A stretch of 64,000 nt of DNA, from NCBI GenBank assembly GCA_029959085.1, contig JARWIR010000018.1, positions 16,987,001 through 17,051,000 of the forward strand. Direction: 5' to 3'. Each line of letters opens with the position of its first letter. The first letter of the stretch is position 1. Positions 1-10,925 of this stretch are shown piece by piece. The notes beneath the pieces were generated by a model. It was given only the letters and a program-made list of their open reading frames with translations. It was not told where the DNA came from and did not search any database. Source of the stretch: Nemophila menziesii (lineage: Eukaryota > Streptophyta > Magnoliopsida > Boraginales > Hydrophyllaceae). Made by a program: the position numbers and the translations under genes.

Positions 1-720
1 GTGCAATGTTTATAATTTGATTGATTAAAATAAAAATGAAATCTACACTATCCAACGCAGGTGGGTTCTCTTTGTTGTTATTCCATGGCAGGTATCCATT
101 GATTTATGGCTTGTTTGAATAACTATATAGGATATTGAGCCACCCTTGATGAGAGTGGATCTTCCTCGACCGCTGCTTCACTAGCAGAACTTGTGGCTCC
201 GCTATCCGAGGTTGAATATTTGTGATATTTTGTTGAAGAATTGCATTATTTTCACGTGGTTGTTTGCTTCCTACTACAGAAGGGAATCTTCCCACAACGC
301 TCAAAGCGACATTCTATATGACCTCGTCTCCCATTTGTCATGAATAATTTCTTAAAAGAACTCATTGACACCATGTGGTTTCTCAATGAGAATCAAACTC
401 TTGTTCTCACAGACGACCCTAACTTACAGAGTATAAAATCTCCACAAACAAAATTTGTTTGCGTAGGAACCAAAGTAGTTCCATTGGAGAGCTTGTTGAG
501 AGGATTAACGAGTGAGTTAAGGGGCTTCGCCAAGACGTATCTTCATATGTCGAGGAACTTAATTTGTACGCATCTAATAACACTTGAAACCAAATACTAA
601 GCATGGACCACAAGGAGTTTTATTCTCGATGGCACTCCAACGCTCAAGTCATTATTATGATCGAGGGTATTCAATGACTCGACAAAGAGTCCTCTGGAGG
701 GTTAGGTCGTCTCTATGAAT
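1..720 (-). other. Unclassified repeat-like segment, possibly decayed retroelement leader
   Basis: Read on the minus strand, short open stretches exist (about 304-104 and 613-419), but none has a domain I recognise. The stretch near 240-300 encodes a Gln/Asn-rich peptide of gag-leader flavour. The layout suggests a degraded LTR-retrotransposon leader, but no LTR tip, PBS or protein motif confirms this. Low confidence. Confidence 0.2.
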
Positions 721-1898
721 AGTAAAATAAAGAGTAAATGAATAGTGAATACCTTTTTTGAGAGGTGTGTCCCGGGTATTTATACATAACGAGGGTTCAT
801 GATACCTCTATGGGCTTTGGTCATTTTCCCCATTTTGGGTTCATGGCGACGATATATTCGCTCTTTAGACATAAGTATATTTGTTCCATCGTTCAAACTA
901 TGACAACTTGTATATACCTTCGATGTGGTCTTTAATTTGGCCAGTTACTTTATTATAGCTTAACAACCTTAGAAGGCGAGGACAACTATATTTAGAGCGT
1001 TCGCGTGGGCTAATAATACCAACACCGACTTTGATATTATTGAGTCAGATTGCCTAAAAAGAGTATTAAGTTCCTGGTGAGGAAATTTTTTTCTATCTTC
1101 GTAAGTAGATATAAGTCTAATCATATTCAAAATAATTAAATGGAAGGGTTGATAGTCTTGCCAAATTTGTTAGAAACAATGATCACAAGGAGGACTGTAG
1201 ATGCGTCTTTTAATACATGTGTGCTTTTTCTTTGGAAGTTTTTTAAAAAATCGGTGTTGATTAATTTTAGGCTCCGCTACCCTTGTATATTTTTTTCACT
1301 TTTCTTAATATCTAATTCAGGAATTTAAAGTAAAAAGGCCGAATATTTGAAGTCATATCCTAACATACAAGTTACACTTATGGGTCAAATGTATCCTATG
1401 ATGTGTATTATGACATTTTGGACTAACTAGGTCCAATTTCTTAAACATATAGTTAAGAAAAACTTAATTGTTTTTCCGTAATGCATTTGTGTTTTTAACT
1501 TTCACGTGATCTATAAAATAACCAAATTTTGCTTTTTTGGTCGAAAAAAAAACCAAATTCAACCTAAGAACTCCGAAATATGTAATATGGACTTTTTTTT
1601 GAATCAAAATAATATGAACTATATTTTTTATATGTGCACATGATAATATAATTAAAATAATTATAAAACTTCTATTTTATATTGGACGCTTCAATATTTA
1701 TAATATAGCCATTAATTATATTTATACATTAAATTAACTAAGAAAATATTATAATTAATTTTTGCAGAATTAATATATAGAAGGTATACCATGATACGAC
1801 TAATATATTGAACCATCAAATATTAAATGAAGTATTTTTCTAAAAAAATCGTCATTTTGAAAACTATTTTAGTCATTCACTCTTTTTTTTTGGTCAAC
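721..1898. other. AT-rich intergenic DNA, nothing recognised
   Basis: No long ORF, RNA gene or clear repeat structure is visible. A short open frame at 1140-1328 has no recognisable motif. The sequence becomes strongly AT-rich after 1560. Confidence 0.5.
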
Positions 1899-1901
1899 TT
1901 A

Positions 1902-2361
1902 ATGCCTGTTTGGGATTGCTTTTCAAAATAATCACTTAAAGTGATTTTATATTTATAGCAATATTTTAGACTCTTAGTGTCCGTTTGGAAGTGCTTTTTT
2001 GGAAAAGCACTTAAAAGTGTTTCTAGCATTTTAAAAGTTTTTTTAATCCTGAAAAGCACTTTTATGAGAAGCACCTAATTAGTGCTTCTTGAAAAAAGCA
2101 CTTAAAATAATTTTAGATTTTAAAATTATTTTTAATAATTTTTTTAAATTTTAAATTTTATTCCGCTTTTTTGCTCCAAAATAAGCACTTCCAAACAAGC
2201 CCTTAAAATCACTTTTAGAAAAAGCACTAGATTAGTGATTATTGAAATAATCACTTAAAGTGATTTTGGATGTCAAAATATTTTTAAATATTTTTTACAA
2301 ATAATTTAATTTTAATCAAAAAGCGCTTTTAGCTCCAAAATAATCAATCCCAAACAGGCTC
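1902..2361. mobile_element. Outer Tourist-like MITE (PIF/Harbinger type)
   Basis: The ends are inverted repeats: the left end carries GCCTGTTTGGGATTG and the right end is its reverse complement, flanked by the trinucleotide TTA on both sides (1899-1901 and 2362-2364). Subterminal arms (AAAATAATCACTTAAAGTG and its inverse) continue the fold. TTA duplications and a terminal GCCTGTTTGG are typical of Tourist-like MITEs. It is interrupted by a second MITE at 1977-2202. It has no coding capacity. Confidence 0.7.
1977..2202. mobile_element. Inner Tourist-like MITE inserted into the outer one
   Basis: A 226-bp element whose ends share the inverted motif GTTTGGAAGTGCTT. It is flanked by TTA at 1974-1976 and 2203-2205. 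Its interior is AT-rich and self-complementary, with GAAAAGCACTT motifs. It belongs to a family related to, but distinct from, the outer MITE (GGAAGTGC versus GGGATTGC tips). It lies about 0.4 kb upstream of the 5'UTR of the macro/CRAL-TRIO gene. Confidence 0.7.
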
Positions 2362-2489
2362 TTAAAAATTTAACTAAAAATCACTTTTCATCGTGTCATT
2401 TGTTCTTATAGAAAAACAACTTTTTTTTTTTTTAAATATTTACCAAACACATCCATTTCTGACCACCAGCAATTAGCTTATTGTCATTT

Positions 2490-2944
2490 CCAACTCAATA
2501 ATTTTCTCTCTCTAAAGTCTCTCTCTAATCTCTAAAATTCAACTCCAATTCTTCCCAAAATCTTCACATCCAATTCCCCAGGTATCTCTATACAATAAAT
2601 TCTTATCTTTGTATATTTTATAAGATAAATTTTTTGAAATCAGGTTCGTTCTTATACAAATTGATTATATAATATATGTATATATATACATACACATGTT
2701 TATGTATAAATAAACATTAATTTCCATGGTTAATCCATCTTAAATTGGTTTTAATTTTAATTAATTAGCTATTTCATTTCTAATTATTGATCTGAGTCGT
2801 TGAACCTCGCAACTTTTGACGATTCTGATGTAAATTAGCGTAGATTGAGCTTAAATTAAATAATACCACAGATTTGATATTGATTTTGATTGGATATACT
2901 ATATACAATACGATTGATTTCTTGTAATTTTTATGCTTTTCAAG
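2490..2944 (+). other. Likely 5'UTR with leader intron of the macro/CRAL-TRIO gene
   Basis: A CT-rich leader (CTCTCTCTAAAG type, about 2500-2580) ends in CCCCAG followed by GTATCT at 2582. A plausible acceptor TTTTCAAG ends at 2944, leaving about 32 nt of leader before the ATG at 2977. A CT-rich 5'UTR followed by a leader intron is common in plant genes. The transcription start was not located. Confidence 0.5.
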
Positions 2945-2976
2945 GGATAATCTATTTACATAGGAATTAAAAAAGA

Positions 2977-5900
2977 ATGTACAGACCTGTGGCAGGGGAA
3001 GAAACCCCTACTAGAGGTGGATTAGCTAGTGATAGTGGAGATGTTAATGGAGATTCAGTGGTTACATTAGATCAAGTTCCACGTTGGAGTGATGCAGAGG
3101 TTAGATATTCTTACGATAATGAAGATTCTGCATATCCAAGTTCTTATTTCGCCGATCCTTTAGCCACTGGTTCAGAAAGTAGTGGAAATGGTATGATTTC
3201 CAGATTTCCTGTTGATCATGAAATTAATTTAAAGATTTATCTTTGGAGAGGTCATCCATGGAATCTCGAGGTAGATGCTGTTGTTAATTCCACAAATGAG
3301 GTAACCTATTAAGCAAATTTTCGATTATTTTTTTCCTACAAATATAAATATTTAAAAATTCTTCGTTTAATCTCAGAATTTAGATGAAATACATAGTAGC
3401 CCTGGTTTACATACTGCAGCTGGACCTGGACTTGCAGAAGAATGTGCAACATTAGTAAGTTTGGATTCACCATTAACACGCGTTTATACTGTTTGATTTA
3501 ATTACTGAACCGTAATTTTTGTTATTCACTTTTTTTTTTCTTTACAGGGAGGGTGCAGAACAGGGATGGCTAAAGTCACAAATGCGTATGACCTTCCCGC
3601 AAGGTAAAATAATATTTAATTTACGCTTAAATGGATTAAAATTATAAACTATTTAAATAAATTTTAAATTGTAGGAGAGTTATACATACAGTTGGACCTA
3701 AATATGCTGTAAAGTATCATACAGCTGCAGAGAATGCTTTAAGCCATTGTTATCGCTCATGCCTTGAACTTCTCATTGAAAATGGACTTGAAAGGTTTGT
3801 GTATTAAATTATTAATTAAACAAAATAAATAAATAATCATATTTAACTTATTGTGTGACATGTAAATGTAGTATTGCTATGGGTTGTATCTATACAGAAG
3901 CGAAAAATTATCCTCGAGAACCAGCTGCACATGTGGCAATAAGTATGTGATTTTAATTAATTATATTTTAATTATTGGTTTTAATCATAATAATTATTTA
4001 TTAGGAACTGTGAGAAGGTTTCTTGAGAAACAAAAAGATAAAATGAAGGGTGTAGTGTTTTGTATATCTTCAACATCTGATACTGAGATATATAAAAGGT
4101 GAGTTTTTTTTGTTATAATCTTTTGGTTATTGTGAGTAGGGGTAAATTGGTAAATATGTTTGTTTCAGGTTACTTCCACTTTATTTTCCACGAGACAAGA
4201 AAGAAGAGGAATTAGCTATTTCAAAATTACCAGCAGATGTAGGAGATGAAAATGGCGAAACAGTAATTGATGAACGTAAAATTAGAATTCAAACTTTACC
4301 CAATGCAAATAATAAGGGTACCCCTAAATCTCCTCAACCTTCTCTTGATCTTTCGCTTAGAGATGTTGGTTTAGCAAGACGGTTAGTTCCTCTCTTTCTA
4401 TTATAATATTAGGACCTTAATGCAATTTTTACATAATTTAAGGACCTTAATGCAATTTTTGCATAATATAGAGACCTTAATGCAATTTTTGCATAATATT
4501 GGGACCTTAATGCAATTTTTGCATAATGTAGGGACCTTAACGCAATTTTTGCATAATATAGGGACCTTGATGCAATTTTTGCATAATATTTGGACCTTGA
4601 TGCAATTTTTGCATAATATTTGGACCTTAATGCAATTTTTGCATAATATAGAGACCTTATGCAATTATTACATGATTTAGGGAACTTAATGCAATTTTTT
4701 GCATAATATAGGGACCTTATGCAATCATTACATGATTTAGGGATCTTAATGCAAATTTTGCATAATATAGGGACCTTAGTGCAAATTTTGCATAATATAG
4801 GGACCTTAGTGCAATTTTTGCATAATATAGGGAACTTAATAAAATTTCTGCATAATATAGAGACCTTATTGCAATTTTTGCATAATGTAGAGACCTTATG
4901 CAATTATTACATAATTTAGGGACCTTAATGCAATTTTTTGCATAATATAGGGACCTTATGCAATTATTACATGATTTTAGGGACCTTAATGCAATTTTTA
5001 CATAATATAGGAACCTTATGCAATTATTACATAATTTAGGGACCTTAATGCAAATTTTTGCATAATATAGGGACCTTATGCAATTATTACATGATTTAGG
5101 GATCTTGATGCAATTTTTTACATAATATAGGGAACCTTATGCAATTATTACATAAATTAGGGACCTTAATGCAATTTTTGCATAATATAGGTACCTTAAT
5201 GCAATTTTTGCATAATAGAAGGACCTTAATGCAATTTTTGAATAATAGAAGGACCTTAATGCAATTTTTGCATAATATAGAGACTTTAATGCAATTTTTA
5301 GATAATATAAGGACTTATAGTGAAATTAACAGGAGTTCATCGTATTTGGAGTCATATTTGGATCCAGCTTTTATGTCACTTATAAAAGATCCAGATCAAA
5401 GAAGAAAAGAACAATGGGAAAAAACAGCTCAAGCTCAAACAGGTTGGAATTGCTTTAAAATGTTGGGATATGGTGATCTTGGTGGGCCCGCTTTATCCTC
5501 TGCTGAAGAATATTCACTTCATTCTCGATATTTAGCCAAAGCTAATTCTCTTAACCTATCAGAAATTGCCGAAATGAAAATTCTGTAAGCAAAAAAAAAA
5601 AAAAAAAAATTAATTTAATTATATCGAGCTTTATTTTAATTTTATATGTTTATTTAGTTATCGAGGTGGAGTAGATAGTGAAGGTCATCCAGTTATGGTT
5701 GTAGTAGGAGCTCATTTTTTGCTGAGGTGTCTTGATTTAGAGAGATTTGTGCTTTATGTAGTAAAGGTAAATAAATAATTAATTAATTAATTAAAATATA
5801 ACTTCTTTTTATATAGTAATACTAATTTAGTTTTGTTTCAGGAATTTGAGCCGATAATTCAAAAGCCTTATACAATTGTTTACTTTCACTCTGCCGCTTC

Positions 5901-6557
5901 TTTACAACCGTAAGTATTATTTCTTTTTTTTTACTTTTTTTTTATATATTTTAATTTTTAATTTAATTTTTGGAATTAATAGACAGCCAGATTTGGGATG
6001 GATAAAGAGATTACAGCAAATACTCGGTCGAAAACATCAGCGTAATCTACATGTATGTAACTGTTTAACATTATCTTTGGTGGGACCCACTTTTGTATAT
6101 ATATATAAACTATGATCTAATTTTTTTTTAATGCTTAGGCAATTTATGTTCTTCATCCCACTTTTGGACTAAAAGCTTCAATTATGGCAATGCAACTCTT
6201 TGTAGATAATTTGGTAAGCATTGACTTTTTTATTTTATTTCACTCAAAATGACCACTTGTATTTTAATAATGTGACATAATAATAATTTAAAAAATAAAT
6301 AAATTTGTTTTTAGGTGTGGAAGAAGGTGGTATATGTAGATAGACTTCTACAGCTATTTAGATATGTTCCTCGTGAGCAATTAACTATTCCAGATTTCGT
6401 ATTCCAGTTAAGTATTTAAGTTTTTTTTTTTTTTTATTGTGATCAGGTAAAATAATTTTTTATTTTATTTTAATGCAGACATGATTTAGAGGTGAATGGG
6501 GGAAAGGGAGTTATAGTTGATCCTCGAACAAAATATGTATATCAGCGACCATCTTAG
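2977..6557 (+). CDS. Macro domain and CRAL-TRIO (Sec14-like) protein, GDAP2-type
   Basis: Fourteen exons join to 1713 nt (570 aa): 2977-3300, 3377-3454, 3548-3603, 3675-3794, 3872-3942, 4005-4098, 4169-4381, 5321-5584, 5658-5766, 5842-5909, 5983-6052, 6139-6213, 6315-6406, 6479-6557. All introns are GT-AG and phases agree. Residues about 80-250 are a macro domain (VDAVVNSTNE, then TAAGPGLAEEC, then RRVIHTVGPKY); about 405-565 are a CRAL-TRIO domain (IVYFHSAASLQP, YVLHPTFGLKA). The order and length match the plant appr-1-p processing family typified by Arabidopsis At1g69340 (from memory) and animal GDAP2. Macro domains bind ADP-ribose or its derivatives and CRAL-TRIO domains bind lipids; a cytosolic or membrane-associated role is inference. 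The canonical glycine-rich GGGVD loop is replaced by a segment with SSPGLH, as in GDAP2, so ADP-ribosyl hydrolase activity is doubtful. The frame is intact. Confidence 0.93.
4411..5315. repeat. 30-bp minisatellite filling intron 7
   Basis: About 30 head-to-tail units of roughly 30 bp, each GGACCTTAATGCAA then TTTTTGCATAATATA. Each unit contains the imperfect palindrome ATGCAATTTTTGCAT. From about 4660 a variant unit (CTTATGCAATTATTACATG) alternates with the main one, giving a higher-order ~60-bp period. The array starts about 30 nt after the 5' splice site and ends at the acceptor (ggacttatag), which looks like part of a degenerate terminal unit. Open frames on both strands here are a by-product of the 30-bp period and are not genes. 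Confidence 0.9.
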
Positions 6558-7365
6558 GTGTATTTTTTTGGCTTGTAATGTTGGGGATATTATTAATTTA
6601 TTGGGCTAATATACATTTTTCTTTTTTTGCAAAAAAATTAATTTGCTTCAGGTGTCTATTGTTTGAATTAATTTTCTTGTGTAATTTGTTAACTGGATAA
6701 TGATCTGATCTTGTATATGGTTTGTAATTCTAGTAGTTGTTTTTATTTTTTATTATGTTGGTTTAGTTGGTTTATATAATTACTCAAACTAAACAACTTT
6801 TGGCACATTTGACTTGAGTGATTTTTTTTTTTTTTTGTCATTTCAATAGAAATAAGCTAGTTTGAATTACACATTAAATTAAGTAAATTAATCGCTCCGG
6901 AAAGAGAAAAATCCTTTCATTGAGACAGATTAACGTCTCGTCTTGTACACTTAGTCAGAGCATTCGCTGTGTTATAAACGCTTGATATGAAAGGCATTAG
7001 TGGATCTCTCATGTATTAAAAAAAAAAAAAAGACTTCAGTGATATAATGTAAAACATCTTGGTGCAATTCAATAGTAATGTTACATTTGGAACAAAAAAT
7101 AAAATAGTAATGTGAAATACTTATTTTAAGACAAGATAAATACTTATTTTGCAGAGGATAAAAGAAAGATGAAGATGGCGAGGCTAATTTATCTCATTTT
7201 TGTGTGATTTGAAATACTTATTTCGAGACAAGATTAATACTGGCAAAGCAATTGAAGTTTCATTCATGTTTTTATAGCGACATGTCCCTAATCCTTATGT
7301 ATGTTGAAAGTTCTACAATTATTTATGACACTTGGCATATTTTCTTTCATTAACAAAAGTCTCAA
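6558..7365. other. 3'UTR and intergenic DNA
   Basis: AT- and T-rich sequence after the stop codon probably holds the 3'UTR to about 6780; the polyadenylation site was not fixed. Near 7100-7230 a short motif (GAAATACTTATTT...GAGACAAGAT) occurs twice. Otherwise nothing was recognised. Confidence 0.4.
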
Positions 7366-7470
7366 AATGATCAACTTTGCACCTTTCTGCAAAGAAAATC
7401 CTTTATGAATATCATAAAAAATGATCAACTTTGCACCTTTCAGGAAAGAAAATCCTTCATAAATCTTTAG
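7366..7470. repeat. Tandem duplication, about 53-bp unit
   Basis: Two adjacent copies of AAATGATCAACTTTGCACC followed by TTTC..GAAAGAAAATCCTT, starting near 7366 and 7419, differ at a few positions. No coding content was seen. Confidence 0.7.
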
Positions 7471-7708
7471 CAGGAACCTTAAAAATTATCACAACTTTTG
7501 TTGCCACACACTTCTATGGAAATATATTATATAAAACAAATCCAATGGTGTTGGAAGGTTAGAAAACCGAAAGGGCCTTGGTCTAGGTTCTTCTTCTTGT
7601 TTCGAGTTCGATCGGGAGACTCTTCGCATCATGTTATATGATGGAAGTAATCCACGCTTAAATGAGTCTACTTTGTTAGGTCGAATGAAATCTCGTCTTA
7701 TATGTTCT

Positions 7709-7845
7709 TACTACAAGAGTTTGTGGCAAAGGTTTGTATCAAAGATCTTGCATGTGGAAAAGGAGGGTACAAATTCTTCGTACTACAAGAGTTTATGGCA
7801 AAGGTTTGTACCAAAGATCTTGCATGTGGAAAAGGAGGGTATAAT
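7709..7845. repeat. Tandem duplication, 72-bp unit
   Basis: TACTACAAGAGTTT..TGGCAAAGGTTTGTA and the following ~45 bp occur at 7709-7780 and again from 7781, with very few substitutions. The unit length is a multiple of three, so a small open frame (7631-7924) stays open through both copies, but its product is unrecognised and I do not call it a gene. Confidence 0.75.
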
Positions 7846-8117
7846 TTTTTTAAGGACCTGTATATGTCTTAAAGGACATGCATGTGTATTTTTTATGAGG
7901 TTATTGTTGAAAACATCTTCATAAAATTTTCTAATTGTTTTTTTGTGCCTTCAATAATCTTATTTATAAAAAAATGCCTAATGAAATAATTATTTATAGA
8001 AAACATCCCCTTTATATTTTCTATACCTTTACTACCCTTATTATTAAATATATTATTTTATTTTAATACAATATTAATTTTTAAATATTAAACAAATAAT
8101 AGGGTACTTCTTTTTCC

Positions 8118-8152
8118 TCCTCTACCACCACAACCACCACCACCCCCACAAC
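8118..8152. repeat. (CCA)n / (CCACAA)n simple repeat, left part
   Basis: CCACCA/CCACAA-rich tract split from its continuation (8687-8806) by the hAT-like insertion. Confidence 0.7.
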
Positions 8153-8686
8153 CAATGGCGGAGGTACAATAGAAAATGGTGGGCTTAAGCCCACCCTAAC
8201 TTTTTTTAAGTCAAAATATTTTAGTAAGTAAATTTTTATTCTTATTAACAATTAAAAATTCTAATTCTATAATTTACTTTTATATATTATAATTATCTAC
8301 AATCAAATATATAGCAATTTGGTATATTTTTTTCTAAGACTTTGATTTTATTAAATACATGTTAATTTTTATTTACTTTATTAATTTTATTTCTTACTTT
8401 ATTTAAACCCAATATACATTTTTCAATAAAAATTCTTATCTTTGTATATATATAATCTATAATAATGAAAAAAAACTTATTATATTTTGTTAGTCATATT
8501 TTTTTACTATAATAATAATTTATTATATAAAAAGATTATTTACGTATCATTATTGTTTACATTTTTTATTTCAAATATATTTATCTATTGTTTTATGTAA
8601 CTTTTTGTGAAACGATAAAAAGAAAAAAGTCGAAACTCATTTATACTTGAAGCCCACCCTCAGTTTCACTCCTAATTTCGCCATTG
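8153..8686. mobile_element. Non-autonomous hAT-like element
   Basis: The ends are inverted repeats beginning CAATGGCG, with GTGGGCTT further in on both sides. The 8-bp sequence CCCACAAC flanks both ends (8145-8152 and 8687-8694). An 8-bp TSD and a CA(A/G)TGGCG-type tip fit hAT MITEs. The target lies in a CCA/CAA simple repeat, so the duplication could in part be coincidence. The interior is AT-rich with no transposase. Confidence 0.6.
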
Positions 8687-8806
8687 CCCACAACCACCAC
8701 AACCACCACCACAACCACCATGTATGTAACCACTACTACATCCACCACAACCATCACCACCTCCACCACAACTACCACCACCACCACCACCACCACCTAC
8801 TACTAC
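8687..8806. repeat. (CCA)n / (CCACAA)n simple repeat, right part
   Basis: Dense CCA, CCACAA and CATCAC repeats. A His/Asn-rich open frame runs through it only because of the repeat; it is not a gene. Confidence 0.8.
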
Positions 8807-8918
8807 TAATTCCATCGCACGCGCGCGTCCGTGAATTTTTTTTTAAATCGTCATAACTAATTCAAAAAAAATCAGAAAATTAAAAAAATTGTATTTTTGA
8901 ATAAAGCAAATTAATATT

Positions 8919-10670
8919 GGGTAAATTATAAAACAAGGCCCCCCCAACAAAAACTTTATAAAACAAGGCCCCCCCCTAACTGGATTAGTTACATCCCAAC
9001 CAGCCCATACCAAAAGCCCAAAACACCCTCCCCATTCTCTTCATATACTGAAAACCCAATTCACCCAAAACATAAATCAAAACCCATTAGGGTTCCCCCA
9101 CCCCTCTTCTCTGTCGAACCCAATCCACCCACAATAAAACCACCACCACCACCACTGCTTCGCACCACCACAGAGCCACCTTCCCCCAACACTGCTGCAC
9201 TAGATAGCCACCACCACACCACATAGCCACCTTCCCAGATCTGTTCCAGCAAACCGCCGACACCAGCCCACCACCACACGAGCGCTGCCGCCCTCCATCG
9301 AAGGCCAAAGAAGGCTAAAGATCTTCTCCATCCACCCACCGTGGCCCTCCGTCTCGCTCGCTCTCGCAGCTCTGTCACCGGGAACGAGCCACCCCACCCC
9401 ACGCCGCTGTACACACGAGCCATATAAACCCTCGCCGCCCCCTCCCCTTCTTCTCCATCTTTACAGTGTCGAGCCACCACATCCACCCCACCCCACGCCG
9501 CCCTACACGAGTCATATAAACCCTCGCCACCCCCTGCCCTTCTTCTCTATCTTCACAGTGACGAGCCACCACCTCCATCTCTCAAATCATCACCACCACG
9601 AAACCATGGCTACCCCTGCTCACCTACCCACCTGAAACCACCAAAAACAAACCACCAAACACGAGATCGAAGCTCCGCCCCACCACAATCATCATCATGG
9701 CTGGAGATCCAAAAACAGCACCATCATCATCTCCTCCGCTTCTCAGAACCACCGCCATCGAAGCTCCGCCCCACCACCATCAGGAAGCCCATTTTCATGC
9801 CATCGAAGCTCCGCCACACACCACCATTCGATATCTGATTTCAGGTGTGTTTTTTTGTTTTCAAACTCCGTTTCTGATTAACATTGTTTTTGTTTTATTT
9901 TTATTTGATTTATTAATCTAATTTTGGTTATTTGTGTGCAGTAGCGGTGCTGCTCGTGGTGGTGTTGGTCGGTGCTGCTCGTGGTGGTACAGCCCCGTGT
10001 GTACAGACCCACTTCACCCCGAGATCGAGTCCAAGAAGACGAAGATGGATTTTCCAGATTTGGTTTTAGGTTTTTTAATTATTTACTTGAAAGTGATTGT
10101 GCAGGTGCATTCACAAACCCTTGGGGTACAGACCCAAGTGGGTACAGCCCCTTGAACCATTTGACAGCCTTAACCATGACTTTGGACCAATAACCATCTG
10201 GGTCCAGCCCCATCTGGGTCCAGGCCCATCTGGGTACAGGTTTTGGACTATAGGGACGTATGATGCAATAACAAGGGACCTATGGTGCAATTGCAATCCC
10301 GGACTTTTGGCCAATATGTACAATGACAGTAAAAAAAGACTTGAATGCTCAAATCTTCCATGACAAAGTTTCTGAATTCCTAATGATTGATTTGGACATC
10401 GACCTATAAATGTGTTGTTTTGATTTTTAACGGGGACTTGTAATGTGAAATCACGAAATTACACTAGACCATGTGTCTGTACCCGCGTGGGTGCGTACCC
10501 ATAACGAAACTAAACTCAAATTAAAAAATAAAGGCAAATAAACTGAAAAGGGTATGAATGTAATCTGGTGCAACTAGAAAGCTAATGGGGGACTTTGTAA
10601 GTAGATGTAAGGGAGGGGGCTGTGTTTTATAAAGTTTTTGTTGAGGGGGGTTGGATTTTGTAATTTCCTC
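8919..10670. mobile_element. Mutator-like element (MULE) with gene-like cargo
   Basis: The 1752-bp segment is bounded by inverted ends: GGGTAAATTATAAAACAAGG on the left, and the right end reads GAGGAAATTACAAAATCC on the opposite strand. Both share CAACAAAAACTTTATAAAAC further in. It is flanked by the 9-bp duplication ATTAATATT (8910-8918, 10671-10679). A 9-bp TSD and G.G.AAATTA tips fit MULEs. The interior (about 9060-10350) is far more GC-rich than its surroundings and holds CCACCACC-rich stretches, duplicated segments and a plausible intron (about 9845-9941, donor after TTTCAG, acceptor GTGCAG). No transposase domain was found; it looks like a Pack-MULE or another cargo-carrying non-autonomous MULE. 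Confidence 0.65.
9385..9575. repeat. Tandem duplication inside the MULE cargo, 85-92 bp unit
   Basis: Blocks beginning CGAGCCACC at 9385, 9470 and 9562 share CACGCCGC, GAGTCATATAAACCCTCGCC or close variants, and TTCACAGTG. Two full units and the start of a third are visible. Each carries CATATAAACC, which resembles a TATA box. Confidence 0.65.
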
Positions 10671-10761
10671 ATTAATATTTACGTCTATGAATTTTTTTGA
10701 TTTTTTTTGAATTTTTTGATTTTTTTGAATTTTTTTGATTTTTTTTTTCGCAGACACGGAT

Positions 10762-10925
10762 TTTCATGTTTTAAACATGGAATTCCATGTTTTAAACATG
10801 AAATTCCATGTTTTAAACCGTGAAATAAACATGAAATTCCATGTTTAAAACATGAAATTCCATGTTTAAAACATGAAATTCCATGTTTAAAACATGAAAT
10901 TCCATGTTTAAAACATGTAATTTCG
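10762..10925. repeat. 20-bp palindromic tandem repeat in the foldback loop
   Basis: About seven copies of AACATGAAATTCCATGTTTA or close variants, each itself palindromic around GAAATTC/GGAATTC. They occupy the loop between the two long arms of the foldback element. Confidence 0.8.

Noticed and set aside
4411..5315. A CRISPR-like array or several overlapping genes in the repeat of intron 7
   Set aside because: Units are contiguous with no unique spacers, the setting is a plant intron, and the open frames on both strands follow from a 30-bp repeat without stops.
8647..8856. His/Asn-rich small protein
   Set aside because: It runs through a CCA/CAA simple repeat and the end of a hAT-like element; no start context or conservation supports it.
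9061..9578. Several overlapping Gly/Trp/Val-rich minus-strand frames
   Set aside because: They are the reverse of CCACC-rich DNA in the MULE cargo and have only low-complexity composition.
9697..10363. Plus-strand proteins in the MULE cargo
   Set aside because: Frames are short, broken by the likely intron, and show no domain; described as cargo instead.
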